From contig CAZLCK010000038.1 of assembly GCA_964558235.1 (NCBI GenBank), positions 1 through 15,202 of the forward strand: a stretch of 15,202 bases of DNA, given 5' to 3'. This stretch comes from CAZLCK01 sp964558235. GTDB lineage: Bacteria; Actinomycetota; Coriobacteriia; Coriobacteriales; CADBOM01. This document shows, one piece after another, positions 7,138-14,238 of the stretch. Both the position numbers and the translations under genes were made by a program. Position 1 is the stretch's first letter, and each line of letters begins with the position of its first letter. Below the pieces are notes generated by a model. That model had not been told where the DNA came from, ran no database searches, and worked only from the letters and a program-made list of their open reading frames with translations.

Positions 7138-8199
7138 ACATTCAGTGAAAAAAATCTGGCAGTCTAAGTTATAACGATCGCATACCTCATCTATAGCATC
7201 GTCTATGATGCGGGCTAGCAGACGACTCTCGCATACAGCGCGTGCGTTGATAATCATACGCATGTTTTTGTGATTGCGCAGAAAGCGTTGTTCGTATTCG
7301 ATGTCATAATCTATGCCGATTAGAGATGCTTTATTGAAATCTCCATTGCCTGAGGTGGCGAATGTTTTGAGATGAGGCACATTGCGTTTCTTTTCGATAA
7401 GGCCAAGACGGATCTCTTCAATGATATCTTCTACGACAGCATTCATATCTATTTTGGACTCATTTAGGGTCTTAATGAACAATCGGCGGTTATACCATGT
7501 GAGCTTGGCCTCTGCCAACTCGAATTCGTGGTTATTTCGTACAGAGAAATTCTTAAGTTCTGTAGTATGTGTTGTGATGAAATCTGCCAGCTCGGCGATA
7601 CCTGTCTTTTCACGTGCTGAGATACACAAGATAGGAATGTCGGGAACAGCTGTTTTGAGAAAGTCGACGTATGTTGTTTGCTGTTCAGGCGTTAGCAGAT
7701 CACATTTGTTGAGCACAACAGCATCTGCTTCTTCTAGTTGTAGTTGAAGTAGGTATACGAGTTCTTCTGGTAGGTTAATGTCGGCCTTCTCAGGCATAAT
7801 CATTCGTAGACGCTCAGGATCTACGATGACTGTAAAAGGAGCAAGTCTGAATTCGTCTGAATGATCACGAGCTAATGTGTGATATACGTGATCTAGCGCT
7901 CCAACTCCGCACCCGGGGATGTCACTCATGACAAAGATAGCATTGTCTTTGTCGCGTAAACGCCGTAGCTGATCTACTACGTTGTCCATCTGATAACAAA
8001 TACATCCGTTTGCAATCTCTACTACCGTACAACCGCTCGTTTGGGTAAGGTTTGTATCCACAAGATTTGCACCGAGGTCATTGGCGATAATGGCTGTTTC
8101 ACCGTAAGTTTTGTTCATATGCTCAGCTAGAGCAATCATGGTAGTGGTTTTACCTGCCCCTAAAAATCCACTTACTACCATAAAAGAGATCGTTTCCAT
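7111..8199 (-). CDS. G3E-family (CobW-like) P-loop GTPase
   Basis: A 362-residue cytosolic GTPase of the G3E family, whose members insert or deliver metals or cofactors to target enzymes (CobW, HypB, UreG, MeaB, zinc chaperones). Visible are the Walker A GFLGAGKTT (11-19), the GCIC segment at 65-68, an SDIPGCG segment (92-98) at the Walker B/G3 position, ESxP-like in COG0523 proteins, and the base-recognition motif NKCD (164-167). The usual CxCC metal motif is here CICY, lacking the last Cys. No classic CobW C-terminal domain is obvious; the last 130 residues are unassigned. Shine-Dalgarno AAAGGGAT precedes the start at 8199. It lies 153 nt after the stop of the ArsM-like gene on the same strand, so co-transcription is likely, and its stop is 43 nt from the end of the convergent fusion gene. 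A role maturing a metalloenzyme or handling arsenic cofactors is inference only. Confidence 0.8.
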   Translation of the reverse strand: METISFMVVSGFLGAGKTTTMIALAEHMNKTYGETAIIANDLGANLVDTNLTQTSGCTVVEIANGCICYQMDNVVDQLRRLRDKDNAIFVMSDIPGCGVGALDHVYHTLARDHSDEFRLAPFTVIVDPERLRMIMPEKADINLPEELVYLLQLQLEEADAVVLNKCDLLTPEQQTTYVDFLKTAVPDIPILCISAREKTGIAELADFITTHTTELKNFSVRNNHEFELAEAKLTWYNRRLFIKTLNESKIDMNAVVEDIIEEIRLGLIEKKRNVPHLKTFATSGNGDFNKASLIGIDYDIEYEQRFLRNHKNMRMIINARAVCESRLLARIIDDAIDEVCDRYNLDCQIFFTECFGMADEGR

Positions 8200-8311
8200 A
8201 TCATTATCCCTTTATACAGCTGCGCAAGCTCTTGCCTGCGCAGCATTGATAGTCTTTTTTATCTTAAAAATTCTCCAAAGCAAATATTGAAGAGATCTGC
8301 GCCATATTAAA

Positions 8312-8364
8312 TCTTATCTAGTAGCAGCTTTTATCTAGCAACAATTTCTTATCTAGCAGCAGCT
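8312..8364 (-). repeat. Three tandem ~18-nt repeats containing the Cys-Cys-stop end of the ArsM-like gene
   Basis: On the minus strand the units are AGCTGCTGCTAGATAAGA (8364-8347), AATTGTTGCTAGATAAAA (8346-8329) and AGCTGCTACTAGATAAGA (8329-8312). Units 1 and 3 match at 17 of 18 positions. Unit 1 holds the real end of the gene (Ser-Cys-Cys-stop). Unit 2 repeats Cys-Cys-TAG in the same frame 18 nt later. Unit 3 is shifted by one base. Confidence 0.9.
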
Positions 8365-9450
8365 CACCTGGGTGGGCTGATCATCCTCATCTACAACGCC
8401 GGTGAAGTCAGGCGCGGTTTTGATGATATGGTCGCCATGGATATCGCCATAATGTATAGAACGATCGCCAGATACCTTAATTACCTTTGCATATCGCGAT
8501 CCACCCAGTCCAAGCACCGATACGTTGTCGCATACATGACAAGGTTGTCCTGCAGGAAACTTAATGTCTTTGTCAAAAAGGAAGAAGTTAGGATAATCCG
8601 GCAGACTGCCATCGTAGATTATCTCCTCACCATAATCCTCACAATGATCTGATGTGAGTTCAGAGTTGATGAGTCGGCTGGTGATAGTAGCAAATGCGAT
8701 ATTTGGAAAGAGCGATTGCTCTTCGCCATTCAAAGGTGTCTTCCAGGTCATAACATATCGTGGATCATAAAATCCGTTGCTCTGAGCAATACGACGGAAA
8801 TCTTCTATGAACATTGCACCACCTAGACGAGTGGCGATGGCGTTAATATCATCCGATATTGATTTTGGAATTCGACGATCGGTGAATACATCGGTGAAAT
8901 AAAATTCGCCTTCGGGTTTAAGGATACGTTTAACCTCACGTATATACGCTCCTTTATCTGGAGAAAGATTGAATGTACAGTTAGATATAACCACGTCGAT
9001 CGAATTGTCTGGGATAAAAGAAAGATCTTCTGGCACACCTTGGTATAGTTCAACATTGGATGCTTCGTAGCCAAATTGCTTTATCTCCTTGTCGAGATAC
9101 TTTTGGGCGATGGAGAGGCGCTCAGCATTAGGCTCTACACCAATAACCTTGCCTTCAGGGCCCACAAGCTGGGCGGCTAGATATGTATCACGACCTGATC
9201 CGCAGCCCAAGTCAACCACCGCACAACCTTTTAGCAGTGGAGGCATTGGTGAGCCAAGTTCGTGAAACGTATTTTTGATTTCTGCGGCGATATTAAACAA
9301 CTTGTCGCGTGCTTCGCCAGGAATTGTACCTTCTGCATCGCGTGTTCGAGCTGTTGCTTGCGGATCGGCCGGAGATGCCTTAGCGATCTGAGAATAATAG
9401 TTTGCGTAGCCACTTTTGTCGCTCTTTCGATAGTAAGCTTCGTAGTCCAT
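8353..9450 (-). CDS. ArsM-like methyltransferase lacking most arsenic-binding cysteines
   Basis: A 365-residue SAM-dependent methyltransferase clearly homologous along its length to the two ArsM units in this window. The SAM site is VDLGCGSGRDTY (79-90) with IGVEPNAE following, and the ArsM C-terminal region is present, ending in Cys-Cys. Of the family cysteines only the ISNC residue (Cys158) remains. The N-terminal CSC/TCC motif is absent, YGCGSP reads HELGSP (Leu65) and ECLGGA reads TRLGGA (Arg208). Two of the positions that coordinate arsenic or form the regenerating disulfide are thus lost, so As(III) methylation by the known mechanism is unlikely; another acceptor, another step, or a structural role is possible. 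CHVC at 304-307 is an extra thiol pair. GAAAGG lies about 10 nt before the start. It is first of a likely two-gene operon with the G3E GTPase, transcribed away from the AhpD-like/arsS pair. Confidence 0.85.
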   Translation of the reverse strand: MDYEAYYRKSDKSGYANYYSQIAKASPADPQATARTRDAEGTIPGEARDKLFNIAAEIKNTFHELGSPMPPLLKGCAVVDLGCGSGRDTYLAAQLVGPEGKVIGVEPNAERLSIAQKYLDKEIKQFGYEASNVELYQGVPEDLSFIPDNSIDVVISNCTFNLSPDKGAYIREVKRILKPEGEFYFTDVFTDRRIPKSISDDINAIATRLGGAMFIEDFRRIAQSNGFYDPRYVMTWKTPLNGEEQSLFPNIAFATITSRLINSELTSDHCEDYGEEIIYDGSLPDYPNFFLFDKDIKFPAGQPCHVCDNVSVLGLGGSRYAKVIKVSGDRSIHYGDIHGDHIIKTAPDFTGVVDEDDQPTQVSCC

Positions 9451-9735
9451 GTTTTCTTGACCTTTCTAGTATTTTGCTCGCTTGAGTAAGGTCATATGAT
9501 GCATATGGGAGTGTGCACTTACGAAAGGAATCGCCATATAGCCTCACTTAATTGATATAGTATATCAACTCTATAATTTGATAAAATCTAATACTTGATT
9601 TAATCTATTAAAGCTCTATTAAAACTATACTTTCCTATACAACTTGCTAACATATTTCGAACATATTTCAGTTTGACTATTTTGTTTGTCTTACAAAGTT
9701 TAAGTTGTTTTACAGAAGAGAGAGGAAAAAATAAG
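9451..9735. other. Divergent promoter region between arsM-like/GTPase and AhpD-like/arsS operons
   Basis: About 285 AT-rich bases between divergent start codons (9450 on minus, 9736 on plus), with no credible gene. It contains the palindrome and -10 candidate listed separately. An 11-nt near-perfect tandem duplication lies at 9649-9670 (AACATATTTCG, AACATATTTCA), with smaller CTATAC and CTATTAAA pairs nearby. The plus-strand leader would be about 150 nt. Confidence 0.65.
9552..9577 (+). promoter_or_regulatory. ArsR-type operator candidate with adjacent -10 box
   Basis: TTGATATAGTATATCAA (9552-9568) is a perfect 8-1-8 palindrome. Four bases on is TATAAT (9572-9577), a consensus -10 for the plus-strand AhpD-like/arsS operon, with no strong -35. 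The reverse strand of the palindrome contains TATACT, usable as a -10 toward the arsM-like gene. AT-rich inverted repeats with TTGATAT-type arms placed over a promoter are common for ArsR/SmtB metalloid repressors. No arsR gene is in the window, so the regulator is inferred. Confidence 0.5.
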
Positions 9736-10068
9736 ATGGAAACCTATTATGCACCTGAAGGCCTAGAGAAGTTCCCTACGATGGGCGATGAGGCTCCTGA
9801 GCTTTGGGAAAAGTTCATGGCTTATTATGGTCAAGTTTTTGAGGATGGAGCACTTACTGCACGCGAAAAGGCACTTATCGCTTTAGCAGTTGCTGCAACT
9901 GTTCAGTGTCCTTACTGTATAGATTCATACACCAATTCCTGTCTAGAAAAGGGTGTTACCGAAGAGCAAATGACTGAGGCATTCCATGTTGCGTGTGCTA
10001 TTCGCGGTGGAGCATCACTTGCTCATGGCGTTCAGATGAAAAAGATCGTTGAAGAGAATGATCTTTAA
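9736..10068 (+). CDS. Arsenosugar-associated AhpD/CMD-family thiol protein
   Basis: A 110-residue protein of the carboxymuconolactone decarboxylase/AhpD fold, matching the small 'arsenosugar biosynthesis-associated peroxidase-like' family that accompanies ArsS. The redox motif is CPYC (Cys58, Cys61) with upstream Glu44, and the conserved HVACAIRGGASLAHG segment (84-98) follows. It could reduce arsenic species or peroxides through the CxxC pair, but its biochemical role is not established. Some relatives of this family are selenoproteins; here both positions are Cys and no in-frame TGA is involved. The frame is open from 9673, but the start at 9736 has Shine-Dalgarno GAGAGGA and begins at the family's conserved N-terminus. 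Its TAA stop overlaps the arsS ATG by one base, which indicates translational coupling. Confidence 0.85.
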   Translation: METYYAPEGLEKFPTMGDEAPELWEKFMAYYGQVFEDGALTAREKALIALAVAATVQCPYCIDSYTNSCLEKGVTEEQMTEAFHVACAIRGGASLAHGVQMKKIVEENDL

Positions 10069-11075
10069 TGGCCAAATTGGATGCAACTGCGCAAGAGGTG
10101 TTGAAAGGGTTCCCCGTCTTTAACGATCGTGTCTGCGAATATGAATATACCAATGACACGATCTCCACGATGCAAATAAATGTTGGGCTTAAATGCAATC
10201 TAGCCTGCAAGCACTGTCATGTTGAATCGAGTCCTGCGCGTACTGAAGAGATGTCGAAAGAAACCATGGAGCAGTGCTTGAAGGTTGTGCGCGATCATGA
10301 TATCGACGTAATAGACATCACTGGTGGCGCTCCGGAGATGAACCCAAACTATGAATGGCTTATCCGTGAAGCAGCCGCAACCGGCGCTAGGGTAATGACC
10401 CGCTCTAATCTGGTCATTTTAAAAGATCCATCTTATATGCATCTCCCACAATTATGGGCTGAGCTAGGTATTGTTGTAATTGCAAGTCTTCCGCACTATG
10501 TGAAGAAAAACGCAGAAAAGCAGCGTGGCGAAGGTACATATGATGCGATCATAGATGGAATAAAAAAGCTAAATGCTTTGGGATATGGTAGAGGCGAAAG
10601 TCCAGATTTAGATGGCAAGACTCTTGAGCTTGACTTGGTCTACAACCCTGGTGGTATGTTTTTACCGGGAGACCAAGCTGGCCTTGAGCGTGATTATAAG
10701 CAAAAGCTCAATGAAGAATATGGGATCATTTTCGATAATCTTTTTGCTATAGCCAATAATCCTAATGGTCGTTTTGCAAATGCGCTCCACAAGAAGGGAA
10801 AATTGGGATCGTATATGAAAAAGCTGGTTGATGCGTTCAATCCAGCTGCAGTGCCAACAATGATGTGTCGTTCTCAGATTTCTGTTGGTTATGATGGACT
10901 TCTCTATGATTGCGATTTTAATCAGGCGGCTGAGACTCCCACTCTTGATGGCAAAAGTATCGCAGATCTTGCTGCCAATCCTAGTATGTCACTTAAGCGT
11001 AAGATCGCATTTGGAAATCACTGCTATGGATGTACAGCAGGAGCTGGTTCCAGCTGCGGTGGAGCAACTGCATAA
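10068..11075 (+). CDS. arsS: Radical SAM enzyme ArsS (arsenosugar biosynthesis)
   Basis: A 335-residue radical SAM enzyme with near-canonical ArsS sequence. The SAM cluster motif is CNLACKHC (Cys43, 47, 50) followed by HVESSPARTE. Then come DITGGAPEMNP (83-93), TRSNL (111-115), LVYNPGG and the C-terminal Cys cluster MCRSQ (Cys267), YDCDFNQ (Cys282) and CYGCTAGAGSSCGG (Cys319, 322, 330), probably ligands of an auxiliary cluster. Known role of the family: coupling of dimethylarsenite to a 5'-deoxyadenosyl radical, giving the dimethylarsinoyl-deoxyadenosine precursor of arsenosugars. Length fits the family. ATG overlaps the stop of the AhpD-like gene, the usual partner. The coding end lies in the first unit of a 13-nt tandem repeat. 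The enzyme is distinct from the ArsS-like half of the fusion protein, so the window has two ArsS-type active sites. Confidence 0.9.
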   Translation: MAKLDATAQEVLKGFPVFNDRVCEYEYTNDTISTMQINVGLKCNLACKHCHVESSPARTEEMSKETMEQCLKVVRDHDIDVIDITGGAPEMNPNYEWLIREAAATGARVMTRSNLVILKDPSYMHLPQLWAELGIVVIASLPHYVKKNAEKQRGEGTYDAIIDGIKKLNALGYGRGESPDLDGKTLELDLVYNPGGMFLPGDQAGLERDYKQKLNEEYGIIFDNLFAIANNPNGRFANALHKKGKLGSYMKKLVDAFNPAAVPTMMCRSQISVGYDGLLYDCDFNQAAETPTLDGKSIADLAANPSMSLKRKIAFGNHCYGCTAGAGSSCGGATA

Positions 11076-11129
11076 GACAACTGCCTAAAGCGACCGCTTA
11101 AGACAACTGCTTAGAGCGGTCGCATAAAT
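11065..11129 (+). repeat. Five tandem 13-nt units beginning in the arsS 3' end
   Basis: Units: CAACTGCATAAGA (11065), CAACTGCCTAAAG (11078), CGACCGCTTAAGA (11091), CAACTGCTTAGAG (11104), CGGTCGCATAAAT (11117). Each keeps a C-R-A/G-Y-Y-GC-N-TA core. Unit 1 contains the arsS stop codon (11073-11075); unit 4 has TAG in the same frame. Confidence 0.85.
11090..11123 (+). terminator. Hairpin after arsS, probable terminator
   Basis: GCGACCGCTTAAG (11090-11102) pairs with CTTAGAGCGGTCGC (11110-11123), with one bulged G and a 7-nt loop ACAACTG. The stem is built from units of the 13-nt repeat. The tail is ATAAATTAAAG, AT-rich but without a U run, so termination strength is uncertain. Confidence 0.55.
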
Positions 11130-11133
11130 TAAA

Positions 11134-11167
11134 GACTCTGTTATATCCATGCTGGGTTAACAGAGCC
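11134..11167. repeat. Dispersed intergenic hairpin element, copy B
   Basis: CTCTGTTA (11136-11143) pairs with TAACAGAG (11158-11165) around a 14-nt loop. The 32-nt core 11136-11167 differs from copy A (3131-3162) at four positions, three of them in the loop. It lies just beyond the arsS terminator-like hairpin. Confidence 0.75.
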
Positions 11168-11367
11168 AAATTAAATGATTCATTTCACCCTTGGTATATC
11201 TACTCTTGGTATAAGTTAACGAGATGCCTCTTATTAAATAAGATACATCTTTATGAGCCTTTATGAGGTGCACCAAAACTTATACATCTTGTTAATAATT
11301 CTTTAAGCTCTAAATGTTTGTCCTATACTCAAAGCTAATATTTTAGCTGCAAGAATAGGAGCAAAAG
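11168..11367. other. Leader/promoter region of the PPDK-like gene with short repeats
   Basis: There is no gene here. CTTGGTATA is repeated with 15-nt period (11190-11198, 11205-11213) and CTTTATGAG with 10-nt period (11249-11257, 11259-11267). TCTTATTAAATAAGA (11229-11243) is a 7-1-7 palindrome and a possible operator. TATACT near 11332-11337 is a possible -10 box without a clear -35. Confidence 0.5.
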
Positions 11368-14079
11368 ATGGCGGCATTCGAGAGAATCAAGTGTGGCATC
11401 GAAGGGCTTGACCAGGTGTTCGACAATATACGGCTTGGTGACAATGTCGTATGGCAACTCGATGACCTAAATCAGTTTTGCATGTTCAGTGATCCTCTTA
11501 TCGACCAAGTTATATCTGAGGGCCACGAGGTTCACTACATGCGTTTTGCTTCGCATAATCCGCTTGTAGAAGATCGTCCAGGCGTTGTTGTTCATCACTT
11601 TAATCCAAATAAGGGTTTTGAAGCTTTCACGATTGAAGTTCGCTCGGTTATAGCAGAACAGGGGCTTGAAGCTTTTTATATATTCGATTGTCTGAGCGAT
11701 CTTCAAGTAGCGTGGTCTGCAGACTTGATGATGGGTAATTTCTTTCGCGTGACCTGCCCATATCTGTTCGAACTCGACACCGTTGCATATTTTCCTGTAC
11801 TAAGAGGTCGCCACTCCTTTGATGCTATTGCAAAGATCCGAGATACAACGCAGTTGTTAATCGATGTTTATAGTGATCATCCTATTGAGTCAAAGAGTGC
11901 CTTTGAGTTTTTTGATGACATAAAGAATACTGAGGAGATAAAAGGCACAAAGGGCGTCACGGAGTCTGAGAATTCTGATAGATGCTATATTCATCCAATT
12001 AAAGTATGGAATCGATATTCTCCAATGATGTTTATGGCATATCGCTATGATTCGGCTACTGGTGAGGTAAAGGTCTGCTCTGATGGGGTGGATTCTGCTC
12101 GTTTTTACGAGCTGATGAACAAGGCAGATTTTTCAGGCCCTGATCGTAATATTGACAGCTGGGTGAGATTTTTCTCAGAAGCTCAACAGCGCTACTATGC
12201 TGGGTCACTCGATGACAACACTTGCACGAAAATGTGCAACATGATGATGACTAAAGACCCATTTATGCGCGATATGGTCAAACGCTACTTTGAACCTACT
12301 GATTATTTTTCAGTTCGTGATCGAATGATAGGCACAGGGATTGTGGGCGGTAAGACCTGTGGAATGCTACTTGCACGCAAGATCATTGAATCCAGCCTTC
12401 CTCAATATTGTGGGATGATGGAGATGCATGATTCCTTCTACCTAGGTACTGATGTGTTCTATTCCTATATCGTCTCCAATGGGCTTTGGGAACTCAGGAT
12501 CGCGCAACGCACGGAAAATGGTTTTACTGAGGCGGCGCCTGCTCTAAAGGAGGGGCTACTCAATGGAGTTTTTACAGAGGATATACGCGAACAGTTCCGG
12601 CGTGTATTAGAACATTACGGGCAAAGCCCAATTATTGTTCGTTCATCTAGCTTTTTAGAGGATGGTTATGGCAACGCATTTGCGGGTAAATATGAATCGG
12701 TATTTTGCGCCAATGTTGGCAGTCCTGAAATGAGGCTAGAGGCCTTTGAAGACGCTATTCGTACGGTATATGCTTCCACCATGGATCCCTCTGCTCTTGA
12801 ATACAGAATTCGAAATGGCCTTGATAAACATGAAGAGCAGATGGCAATTCTGGTACAACGAGTAAGCGGATCTTATTGCACTAGGGAGGGTGAGGCTCCT
12901 CTGTTTTTCCCAACAGCAGCAGGAGTAGGTTATTCACATTCGGCATTTCGCTTTATGGAGGGAACCGATCCTGATGCGGGAATGTTGCGTCTTGTAGCAG
13001 GGTTAGGAACAAAGGCAGTTGATCGTACTCGCGAAGATTATCCACGTCTTGTGAGTCTTGATAAGCCAACGGTGGTTGCAGCTAAAAATGTTGCAGAGAG
13101 ACATAGGTATTCTCAACATTACGCCGACGTTATTGATCTTGATAAAGGAGAGCTCACGGAGTTAAACGTACAAGATCTAATAGATTTGCTCTCTGATCAC
13201 GCAATCAAGGCTATCTATGAGCATGATTATGACGCGGAGAGGTTGTTGCGCGAAAGAGGAAAGAATCGCAAAGTACTCTTTGCAAATTGTAAGGGACTTG
13301 TTGAAAACAAACACTTTGTAGAGATGATGTCAGATATCCTGCATTGCCTACATTTGGCATATGGATGTGCTGTAGATATTGAGTACACGGTTAATGTGGG
13401 ATTTGACGATGTATTCACAGTTAATCTTTTACAATGTAGGCCGCTTCAAACAGTATTATCAGCAGCGTTGGTAGACGTTCCGAAGTTGCAAGATGACAAT
13501 GTTTTGTTCAAGGTTTTTGGAGAGGCTATGGGTGCATCGCGGTCTTTAGATATTGATGCGCTTGTTGTAGTTGATCCAAATCGCTATTACAACTGTCCGC
13601 ATACAGTTAAGCCTACTGTTGCACATCTTGTCGGGGAGGCCTCTTCGTGGCTTCAGGGGGAACAGTATAACAAAGGTTCAGATTCGCAGGTTTTGTTATT
13701 AGCACCCGGTCGTCTTGGTACATCTTCTCCTGAACTTGGAGTTCCAGTTACTTTTGCACAAATCGCTTCATTTGCTGGTATATGTGAGATTGCATATTCT
13801 CAGGCAGGGTATGCTCCTGAGCTCTCTTACGGAAGCCATATGTTTCAGGATCTTGTTGAGGCCGATATCTATTACGCTGCTTTATTAGAAGACCCGAGAA
13901 AAGCCCTCTATCGTTCGGAGTTCTTAAGAAATTTAGTTGATATTACTTCTGAGGCGATAGGAGAGAGTGCTATTACAGATGAGCTTGATGGAATAGTGAG
14001 AGTTTACGATTCTCGTGAGGTTAATCTCCATCTGTGGCACAATCATATTAGTAACGAGAGCGTTTGCGGGGTATTGTAG
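11368..14079 (+). CDS. PEP/pyruvate-binding (PPDK-type ATP-grasp) domain protein with degenerate KaiC-like N-terminus
   Basis: A 903-residue soluble protein. Residues about 1-150 resemble a RecA/KaiC-like module (CGIEGLDQVFDNIRLGDNVVW) but lack a Walker A loop, so they probably do not bind ATP in the usual way. Residues about 320-720 match the nucleotide-binding half of PEP synthase/pyruvate phosphate dikinase: GIVGGKTCGM (about 325-334), IIVRSSSFLEDGYGNAFAGKYES (starts near 421) and a conserved ATP-grasp core. The swivelling phosphohistidine domain (GG..SH motif) and the PEP/pyruvate barrel are not seen, so complete PEP synthase activity is not expected. The C-terminal GRLGTSSPELGVPV segment (about 780) is shared by other proteins of this two-domain type, to my knowledge of unknown function. 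Shine-Dalgarno ATAGGAG (11355-11361) supports the start. It has its own leader, so a link with the arsenic genes rests on position alone. Confidence 0.75.
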   Translation: MAAFERIKCGIEGLDQVFDNIRLGDNVVWQLDDLNQFCMFSDPLIDQVISEGHEVHYMRFASHNPLVEDRPGVVVHHFNPNKGFEAFTIEVRSVIAEQGLEAFYIFDCLSDLQVAWSADLMMGNFFRVTCPYLFELDTVAYFPVLRGRHSFDAIAKIRDTTQLLIDVYSDHPIESKSAFEFFDDIKNTEEIKGTKGVTESENSDRCYIHPIKVWNRYSPMMFMAYRYDSATGEVKVCSDGVDSARFYELMNKADFSGPDRNIDSWVRFFSEAQQRYYAGSLDDNTCTKMCNMMMTKDPFMRDMVKRYFEPTDYFSVRDRMIGTGIVGGKTCGMLLARKIIESSLPQYCGMMEMHDSFYLGTDVFYSYIVSNGLWELRIAQRTENGFTEAAPALKEGLLNGVFTEDIREQFRRVLEHYGQSPIIVRSSSFLEDGYGNAFAGKYESVFCANVGSPEMRLEAFEDAIRTVYASTMDPSALEYRIRNGLDKHEEQMAILVQRVSGSYCTREGEAPLFFPTAAGVGYSHSAFRFMEGTDPDAGMLRLVAGLGTKAVDRTREDYPRLVSLDKPTVVAAKNVAERHRYSQHYADVIDLDKGELTELNVQDLIDLLSDHAIKAIYEHDYDAERLLRERGKNRKVLFANCKGLVENKHFVEMMSDILHCLHLAYGCAVDIEYTVNVGFDDVFTVNLLQCRPLQTVLSAALVDVPKLQDDNVLFKVFGEAMGASRSLDIDALVVVDPNRYYNCPHTVKPTVAHLVGEASSWLQGEQYNKGSDSQVLLLAPGRLGTSSPELGVPVTFAQIASFAGICEIAYSQAGYAPELSYGSHMFQDLVEADIYYAALLEDPRKALYRSEFLRNLVDITSEAIGESAITDELDGIVRVYDSREVNLHLWHNHISNESVCGVL

Positions 14080-14168
14080 TCATTTTCGCAATTATTGTAG
14101 GCGACACGTATCACAAGGGATGCGTATCGAGCAACATGTATCACGAGCGACACTTTGGATATCCAAAG
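14072..14168 (+). repeat. In-frame repeats after the PPDK-like stop, and a 16-bp palindrome
   Basis: TATTGTAG ends the gene (14072-14079) and recurs in frame at 14093-14100. Then GCGACACGTATCACAAGG... (14101-14121) is repeated as GCAACATGTATCACGAGC... (14131-14151), with 15 of 21 positions identical and in the same frame. CTTTGGATATCCAAAG (14153-14168) is a perfect palindrome, a possible operator for the next gene. No gene is seen in 14080-14238. Confidence 0.65.
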
Positions 14169-14238
14169 AACTTGAGAGTAGGAGATCCCTTTTTTGTGGC
14201 GACATTAGTCTCTTGTGGGGCAAGAGGGGAGGCAGGCG

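Noticed and set aside
7382..7747. Plus-strand 121-codon frame inside the GTPase gene
   Set aside because: It is antisense to conserved GTPase motifs and has a low-complexity Ser-rich composition typical of shadow frames.
9673..9735. N-terminal extension of the AhpD-like protein
   Set aside because: The extension is a leader read through by chance; a good ribosome site and the conserved N-terminus fall at 9736.
9736..11075. Selenocysteine versions of the AhpD-like protein and ArsS
   Set aside because: Relatives of these families can contain selenocysteine at in-frame TGA. Here the key positions are Cys codons and the frames end in TAA, so no recoding is needed.
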